From Gnetum montanum (lineage: Eukaryota > Streptophyta > Gnetopsida > Gnetales > Gnetaceae), in the NCBI GenBank assembly GCA_015680685.1, contig MNCI01011128.1, positions 680,837 through 744,836 of the forward strand: DNA of 64,000 nucleotides, written 5' to 3'. Each line of letters begins with the position of its first letter. Position 1 is the stretch's first letter. Below, in pieces: positions 57,901 to 64,000 of the stretch. Position numbers and translations under genes: made by a program. The notes beneath the pieces were generated by a model. The model did no database searches. It worked only from the letters and a program-made list of their open reading frames with translations, and was not told the origin of the DNA.

Positions 57901-58560
57901 GTTGGTTAGCATTAGGAACACACCAACGAACTAGGCCATTAGTGCACACCTTATAAAGATGTTCATTGGTATCCATAAAGCGTTTGGCTTGATGAAGAAA
58001 CTATTGTTTCTTCCTATAGTCCAACTCTTGTGGCATCTCCTTAGTGAGAAAATAATTGAGGATGGCATTGTACCAGTTAGGTTCAGTGGGCACTTATTCA
58101 TTTATAGCACTAGAAAAGAGGAGCTCATTAGGAAATTGATTAGAAAATGGGATCTTCTTCTCTTTGTTGTCTTAGCTCAATTGAGACAAGTGGTTAGTGG
58201 CCACGTTCTTAGTTCCCTTTCGATCTATGATTGTAAGATTGAATTCTTGCAAGATCACAAGCCACTGTATAACATGGGGGCCCATCGTTGATTTGTTTGT
58301 CAGGAACTAGATTGCACTATGGTGTATGTGCATGAACACCTTATACCCAAGCACACAGTGCCTAAATGTTTCCAAAGCATACACCACCACCATCAATTCT
58401 TTCTCTGTTATCATGTAATTTAATTGTGCAGCCACAATGCTTTGGCTTGTATAGTGGATGTAGTAAGGATGTTTCTGATCATCCAACTATGTAAGCATGA
58501 ATCCCAAGGCATAAATTGATTTATCTATCATGATATGAAATGGTTTTGACCAATCAAGTA
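57901..58560 (-). pseudogene. RNase H of element D and linker
   Basis: Counterpart of B 22931-23600: YYIHYTSQSIVAAQLNYM, KELMVVVYALETFRHCVLGYK, VFMHIHHSAI with His in place of Asp, SNLTIIDRKGTKNVATNHLSQLS. Broken by stops. Confidence 0.82.
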
Positions 58561-59360
58561 ATCATAGAAGTGGAGTTTCTACAAGGTTCTACTTGAGTTG
58601 CTGGAATGCATTCTTGCATTACTTAGTCCAAATGAATGGATCATCCTTCTTTGTAAGCTCAACCAGCAATTTGGTGATCTTAGAGAAATTCTCTATAAAG
58701 TACTAGTAGTAGCCAGTGTGACCAAGGAATGACTAGACATCTTTGAGAGTTTTCAGTTGGCGAGTAATTCCTTGGATGATCCTTATTTTCTTAAGGTCCA
58801 CCTTAATCCTTGTGATATTCTATGTCCCAAGACAATGCCTTTTTAGACCATTAGGTGGCTCTTTTTCTAATTGAGCCAAAGGTTGACATCCACACACCTT
58901 TTCAATACTTGCTCAAGGTGGTTCAAGGCTTACTCAAATGTAGTGCCATAGGTGGAGAAGTCATCCATGAAGACTTCAACCTTGTTAACAATCTGTTATT
59001 GAAAAATGCTTAGCATAAGGCATTGGAAGTTTTCCAAGGCATTGCATAGACCAAATTTTATCTTTTTGTATGCAAAAGCCCCCTAGGGACTTGTAAATGT
59101 GATTTTGGCCTAATCTTCAGGTGTAATTTGAATTTGGTTATAGCCATTATAACCATCCAGAAAGCTGTAATAGTAATGCCCATAGATAGTGTCCAACACC
59201 TGATCCACAAATGGTAATGGAAAATGATTTTTGTATGCTGATATTTTTAATAGCTTGAATTCAATAAAAATCCTTCACTTGCCGCCTTTCTTTGGCACTA
59301 TCACAAGTGGGCTAACCCACTCACTATTCATAATGGGACATATGAACCCCACCTTGAGGA
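58561..59360 (-). pseudogene. reverse transcriptase of element D
   Basis: Conserved blocks: WVSPLVIVPKKGGK (near 59270-59320), GYNGYNQIQITPED (59095-59160), KVEVFMDDFSTYGTT with FMDD intact at 58960-58971, then LEQVLKRCVDVNLWLN. Athila-like. Stops and frame changes throughout. Confidence 0.87.
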
Positions 59361-60500
59361 GTTATTCAATCTCCTCCTTGATGATCTGCAGTAATTTGGG
59401 GTTCAACCATCATTACGGCTACCTCTTTGGTTTTGTGAAGACATTTGTATAGATGTAGTGCTAGCATAATCATGAATCAATTCTAGTTAGTTCATGATAT
59501 GACCAAGAAAATTTTGTTGGCCATTTTTGACCACCTTCAATAGCTTCTCTTTTTGTTTAGGATCAAGATTGATATTGATTATAACTAGCTTGCCATTCAT
59601 TATGAAAGCATATTCCATTCCAAATGGTAGAGTTTTCGACTCTAGGGGCTCCTATTTAAGGCTCTTAGGGATTTTCAACCCTCCCCAATAAGTGTCATCA
59701 GGTATGTCAGAGAGTTGGTGATGAATTTGCTCCATTGCATCCATGCCTTTGAAGTAGGAACTCACCAATCTCTTAGTTGGTTTCATGCATATTGTTGAAA
59801 TGCTACCAAGATCAATTGTTAGCCACTAGATGCTCTCCTATTTTTTGGCTATTGTGTACATGCACCTTTGAATTTTTGACACATCTGCACATTGCCTGCA
59901 TGCTGTGATGGATTTAATTTTTATGGACCATAATTTCTACACATAGTTGCACCTTGTGTCATTGTATGCAATGCATGGAACATGCTTCTTCTCTATCTTT
60001 CCAAATTCATTTTCCTTGTAAATCTCCAAGGAGAGGTTTTTGATTCCTAGTCGTGCATCAATGGTGCTAACCAAGCCCTTCACATGATGATTGGGAAGTT
60101 TCCCTTATAGTTATTAACATAGATTATGAGGAAGTTAGCAAGATAAGATCACTTACAAATAGTGGTTACAATATCCTTTTCTAATCCCAAGGGGATAGTG
60201 ATGGACTGATATGCTAACTCAAGACAAATGTTTCTCTTCTTAAGTGGAGGTAGGTTCTAGGATTTGTACATCTCATGAGAAATCAGATTTACACTAGAAC
60301 CTAAGTCCAAAAGAGCCTTGCAAGGCTCATTCCTAGTGATTTACAAGTAGATAAGAAGACTTCCAAGATCAAATCTTTTCTTGAAGAGGTGGCCACCCTT
60401 AATCCAATTGATTACCAACATGGGTCAAGATGATAGTATGAACTTTGGGAGGCATTTGGTTTGAAGGAGACTCAAAAGATGTGGATGCTAAGGATTAGGG
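59361..60500 (-). pseudogene. protease and linker of element D
   Basis: Active-site stretch LLDLGSSVNLISHEMYKS at about 60290-60245 keeps the catalytic Asp. Downstream the strands and the linker ESKTLPFGMEYAFIMNGKLV lead into RT. Confidence 0.78.
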
Positions 60501-62769
60501 AAAAGCAGGGATATTGGTAGGATTGTTGGTTTGGAAGAATGATATTTTTTGGGATTTTTTTTCCAAACCACTCTGTTGAGGAGCTAGCTATAAGTTAATA
60601 GCCCTTATGACATTACATTGCAGCTAGGCTAGAATTTCATCATGCGTTGATGGATTAGGTGGTAATTGAGTTGAGGGTAGAGGGACATGTGTAGAAGGAG
60701 GAGGAGGGTAATGAGGAAATGGGGATTCCCATCTTGAAGATTAGGCTTTATAGCATTCAGGCAGGTCATAATGATGCTAAAATGAAGCATGATTGGAAAA
60801 GTCATGTGGAGAAATGGATTGCTAAACATAGTACCCATATGAATTAGGGTGTCTGTAGGGGTACTATTGCCTTGGTGGTTTCATCCCCCATAACTTTGAT
60901 GGTACTGCTCATAAAGTTGTGGTGGAGCTCCACTTGGATAATAGGCTTGTTGTTGGTGGAACTACCTGGGGTTGCCTTGAGGATAAGGTAATCTTCTAGG
61001 TGCTTGCCTTCTTGCCAGTCTAGAATTTAGAGCATACACCCCATATTCATACAAGTGTGACACAATGGAATAACATTCTTTAGGATGTTCTTATTGGTAT
61101 ATGTCACATCCACCATCATCATCTATTTTAGATTCCACAACCTTCTCTACTGTAGCAACCTTACCCTTATCCCTTTGGTGGGCACATTTAGCGTCCTTCC
61201 TTCTCCTGCAATCATGATCACTACCTTTATCTTTGGATTCCTCTACTATTTTCAAAGTAGTTTGGGACTTTTCATCCAAAGAGTTTCACATTTTATCTAC
61301 CTTGGCCAAAATTTTAGAAATAGACTTTTGAATCAGTAAGGTCTTTTGTTGTACCATCTCATCAACTAGTGCCTCCTCCTCATTGTCACAAAATTAGGCT
61401 TCCCTTTTATTAATGGAAGGATTCTAGTTGTACTCCTCTACACTTTTCCTTTTTCTAAACTTTCCTTATTCTTTGGAAACCTACTCTATCATCCTTTGAA
61501 TTTGATGAGCTCTAAGTTTTGAAAGTCTCCTTTTGGGAATAGACCGTAAGAGTTCTCCTCAGTTCTATTCAGAGCCCATATATGATATGGCAGAGCTGCT
61601 TCCTTGGAGAACAACCATGGTTAGGACATCTATGCAAGAGAGTATAGTAGCTACCCATGGCTATGTACATGGGTTTACATGTATCCTATTTTCAACCTTG
61701 AATCTACTTTCTCAAGTTGGACACTAGGGAGTACGTTTGATACTTGTCATTAAAGAGCTCAAGAATCATATTTCATTTGTAGATTGATTTTGGCACCAGT
61801 ACCAACTTTTAGCTTCTTTGATGAGTATCCTTTGGAACAACTTTAATTTTTATCATTCATTCTCCATGTTCTCTAGGGCACAAGCATCGTGAAAGGCTTG
61901 AAGATGATTCTACAGATCTAAGTTGTATTCCCCTTCAAACTTGGGGATATTATTCATATCCAACTTTTTGATTCAGCTGTCTTTCACATGCCTTGTTGGG
62001 ATCCTCATGGCCTTTGCAATGTTCAACATATTTATTGTTACAAGTAAAGGATCATCATAGCCATATTCTTTGTGATGGACATGATGTTTATGATGCCCCC
62101 TACTATCCCTTCTTTCATGGTGGTGGGCCTCCCTTTAATGCCCATGTCCTTGGTCTCTATTGGTCTAGTGTGTCCTACAATCATCTTTGTCCCACTGGTC
62201 ACCTTCATCACCATCATGTCCTTTACAGATTTAGTTAGAGCTAGAGAAGGAAGAAGAGGATGATGAAGGTGAAGAGGAAGGAGGTCTAGCACCTCTAAGG
62301 TGTCCACCACCACCTCCTCTTTGGTCATGACCATGATCATTATGTTTATCATCATTTTGAAACCTATTTTGATTTCTACCTTAACTCCCACCTTTGGATC
62401 CCCCATGATCATGGGATCCATTCTTCCCCAAATTAGGATTGTTGATAGTGGAATGCAAGTTCTAGTTTGGGTTGCCCTCATCAAAGACAAGGGGAAGAGA
62501 GTTAGTGAATTAAGAACCTCTAGAAAAGAGACATCTTTCTAGCCTAAAAGGAGCAAGGGGTTATTAAACTATTTTTCCTTCAATGCTTCATAGTGCATCT
62601 CCCATTGCCAGTCCTTTTTGTGTTGTGCTTTAGTGGGACAATAGTCCCAATAGTTCTGGTCTTGCACAACATATTCAACATTGAGCCCTTGGATGCCCAA
62701 CCTCATAAGAGTTTGGAGTAGCATCATAGAAATTGATTGATTGAGTGGTAATATAATGTTGTCCTTCAT
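60501..62769 (-). pseudogene. gag of element D
   Basis: It begins MKDNIILPLNQSISMMLLQT at 62769 and has NYWDYCPTKAQHKKDWQWEM (compare window position 1). An acidic Ser-rich part (62230-62290) and the conserved core (62000-61500) follow, then charged helices (61440-61140), CDIYQ-x-EHPKECYSIVSHLYEYGVYALNSRL (61100-61010) as zinc-knuckle region, and a Tyr/Pro-rich tail. The 150-codon open frame at 62038-62490 is out of frame with gag. Confidence 0.83.
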
Positions 62770-63075
62770 GTTCCTCCACTGTAATTATTTATCCTAATGT
62801 AAGATGAGGTGAATTCTAGAACATACTCATTGAGATGAGTGTATACCACTTTGCATTGTTAGGGCATCGACGAATTTGTCCTCCCAAGTCTTTGTTGATT
62901 AGATGTATGCGTGAGTGGCGAGAGAGAATCCACCCTATGAGAGGAAGAAATTTTAGATTAAAAGAAAAAATTAGTGTGATTTTACTATTATTATTACTTT
63001 GAATGATTGCTACTTTAAGGTTCATTATAATGATTTTTCATAATTTCACTAGATAGCACATGTAGCTAACTAAAG
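62770..63075 (-). other. leader of element D
   Basis: About 300 bp between primer site and gag; no other feature seen. Confidence 0.5.
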
Positions 63076-63093
63076 TCCTCAGCAATGATGCCA
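63076..63093 (-). other. primer binding site of element D (decayed tRNA-Asp type)
   Basis: TGGCATCATTGCTGAGGA on the minus strand, one base from the LTR end; it matches TGGCGCCATTGCCGGGGA except for C-to-T/G-to-A changes. Confidence 0.75.
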
Positions 63094-63094
63094 A

Positions 63095-63969
63095 TGATGA
63101 ACAACGAGTATACCCTATGTCCAACCATATGAATCACTAGCATCCACTAAGTGATATAATCAAATTTAGTAGACTTGAGCTCTCTAAGTACACTAGGTTC
63201 TAGGAGATGAATTTAACCATTGCAATCATTGTCTTCTCAGTTCCACTTATGGAGTACAAGTGTATGGTTAAGGGTAACTAAGGCATATAATTTTTATCAT
63301 TTTATGCTTTATGATTTAATTCATCTAAGAACAAGAATAAAGTATTCAAATGATTAATTAATCTAATAACTAGCTAATATTTAACTAATCCTAACACAAG
63401 GATTCATTCCCACTTTCTATACACATCCTGAACATGTTATAGCACTACTAGGTTACCAAGTGTTAAGTGCTATTGGGATTTCCAAGTGTTAAACATATGC
63501 TCAAAGTGGTCGTACAAACGTTTGCTATTTAATTGATATTAATGAATTTGTTAAAATTCATTAAACTAAAGTTCATTTATAATAAATGCATTAAAGAAAA
63601 CATTAATCTATTCTAAGTGTTGCAAGGTTTGATTAGAAAAGCTCGTCATTATTGTCATTTACATTGAGGTGCTTAGGTACATCAGTGCTCAAATAAAGAT
63701 CTCTATACTCTTTGACTCCTACTATAGGCACTTAGAAAATATTCTAACTTTTGGAAGGAAAAATACCAAGATCTTTGCTACAACTAATGGAAAGATTGTC
63801 AGAAATGCGGTAGGTAGATGCACATTTATAGGCAAAAATAAGATGCCACGTTGATGGGTACTCATTAGCATGGCAAACCCTACATTAATAGGATCACGTT
63901 GACAAGATCCCATCAATAGGATCACATCTAAGGGATGCCATCGACATGGTGCAATGACATTATTCATCA
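63095..63969 (-). repeat. 5' LTR of element D
   Basis: 875 bp, TGATGAATAATG to GTTGTTCATCA on the minus strand. TATA (CCTATAAATGTGC) is near 63823-63834. The U3 repeats AATAGGATCAC and GGGATGCC at 63880-63955 are a decayed version of the palindrome block of the other LTR. Confidence 0.93.
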
Positions 63970-63974
63970 CCATC
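63970..63974. repeat. target site duplication CCATC, right copy (element D)
   Basis: Matches 42465-42469. Confidence 0.9.
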
Positions 63975-64000
63975 ACCAAGGTTGTCCAAAGTTTATTGCA
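63975..64000 (-). pseudogene. element E gag resumes after D
   Basis: The last 26 bases on the minus strand (TGCAATAAACTTTGGACAAC onward) align base for base with D gag just upstream of GGGAAGAATGG, the motif at which E begins again at 42464. This confirms D sits within E gag. Confidence 0.75.

Larger units (their letters stand above)
42470..63969 (-). mobile_element. Athila-like element D, hosting element C
   Basis: Minus strand: 5' LTR (63969-63095), tRNA-Asp-type primer site, leader, gag (62769-60500), protease, RT, RNase H, integrase (to 56870, resuming at 47518), A/T-rich stretch, untranslated tract, 3' ORF (45369-43580), polypurine tract, 3' LTR (43334-42470). Both ends and the CCATC duplication are inside the window. 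Without C it is about 12.2 kb. It lies in E's gag. Confidence 0.93.

Noticed and set aside
62038-62490. A 150-codon open frame on the minus strand and a similar one at 236-517.
   Set aside because: Both are out of frame with the gag motifs on either side. They resemble each other only because they come from the same acidic Ser/Asp-rich gag region of two related elements.

Overview
The window is plant nuclear DNA made almost entirely of LTR retrotransposons nested inside one another. It holds no ordinary host gene that I can support. Plant origin follows from the element families: Athila-like and Tat-lineage Ty3/gypsy elements, the latter with a second RNase H domain. It also follows from primer sites matching plant tRNAs and from decay dominated by C-to-T/G-to-A change. 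The genome is presumably large and repeat-rich; the species cannot be named from this sequence.

Layout. Element E (minus strand, Athila-like) is the oldest layer and is seen only at 37691-42469 and 63975-64000. Two relatives inserted into it. B (plus strand, 1-37690, 5' end outside the window) sits in E's integrase. D (minus strand, 42470-63969) sits in E's gag and has a perfect CCATC duplication on both sides. B was then hit twice. A (minus strand, 853-20411, duplication AGAGT) lies in B's gag, and F (minus strand, 26792-33608, duplication CCATG) lies upstream of B's 3' ORF. D was hit by C (plus strand, 47524-56864, duplication TTGTG) near the end of its pol gene. Reading each host across its insertion restores continuity, so the order E, then B and D, then A, F and C is well supported.

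B, D and E share gag, protease, RT/RNase H, integrase, a T-rich stretch, a long untranslated tract and an additional coiled-coil 3' ORF. They have LTRs of about 0.87-0.9 kb and, where visible, a tRNA-Asp-type primer site. F is a pol-less relative that keeps gag and a short 3' ORF. A and C are Tat-like, with 1.9-2.4 kb LTRs and a primer site matching tRNA-Asn. A is nearly 20 kb with gag, protease, RT, RNase H, a second RNase H and integrase. C has only gag and protease.

The most unusual content is inside A. Between its protease and RT lies about 5 kb with a gene on the opposite strand. It has a TATA box, a first exon ending in GTAAGT and several GT-AG introns; five junctions keep the reading frame. 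It falls within what looks like an intron of A's own pol transcript. No function is recognised. All coding regions here are broken by stops, frameshifts or missing catalytic residues; element F is the best preserved.
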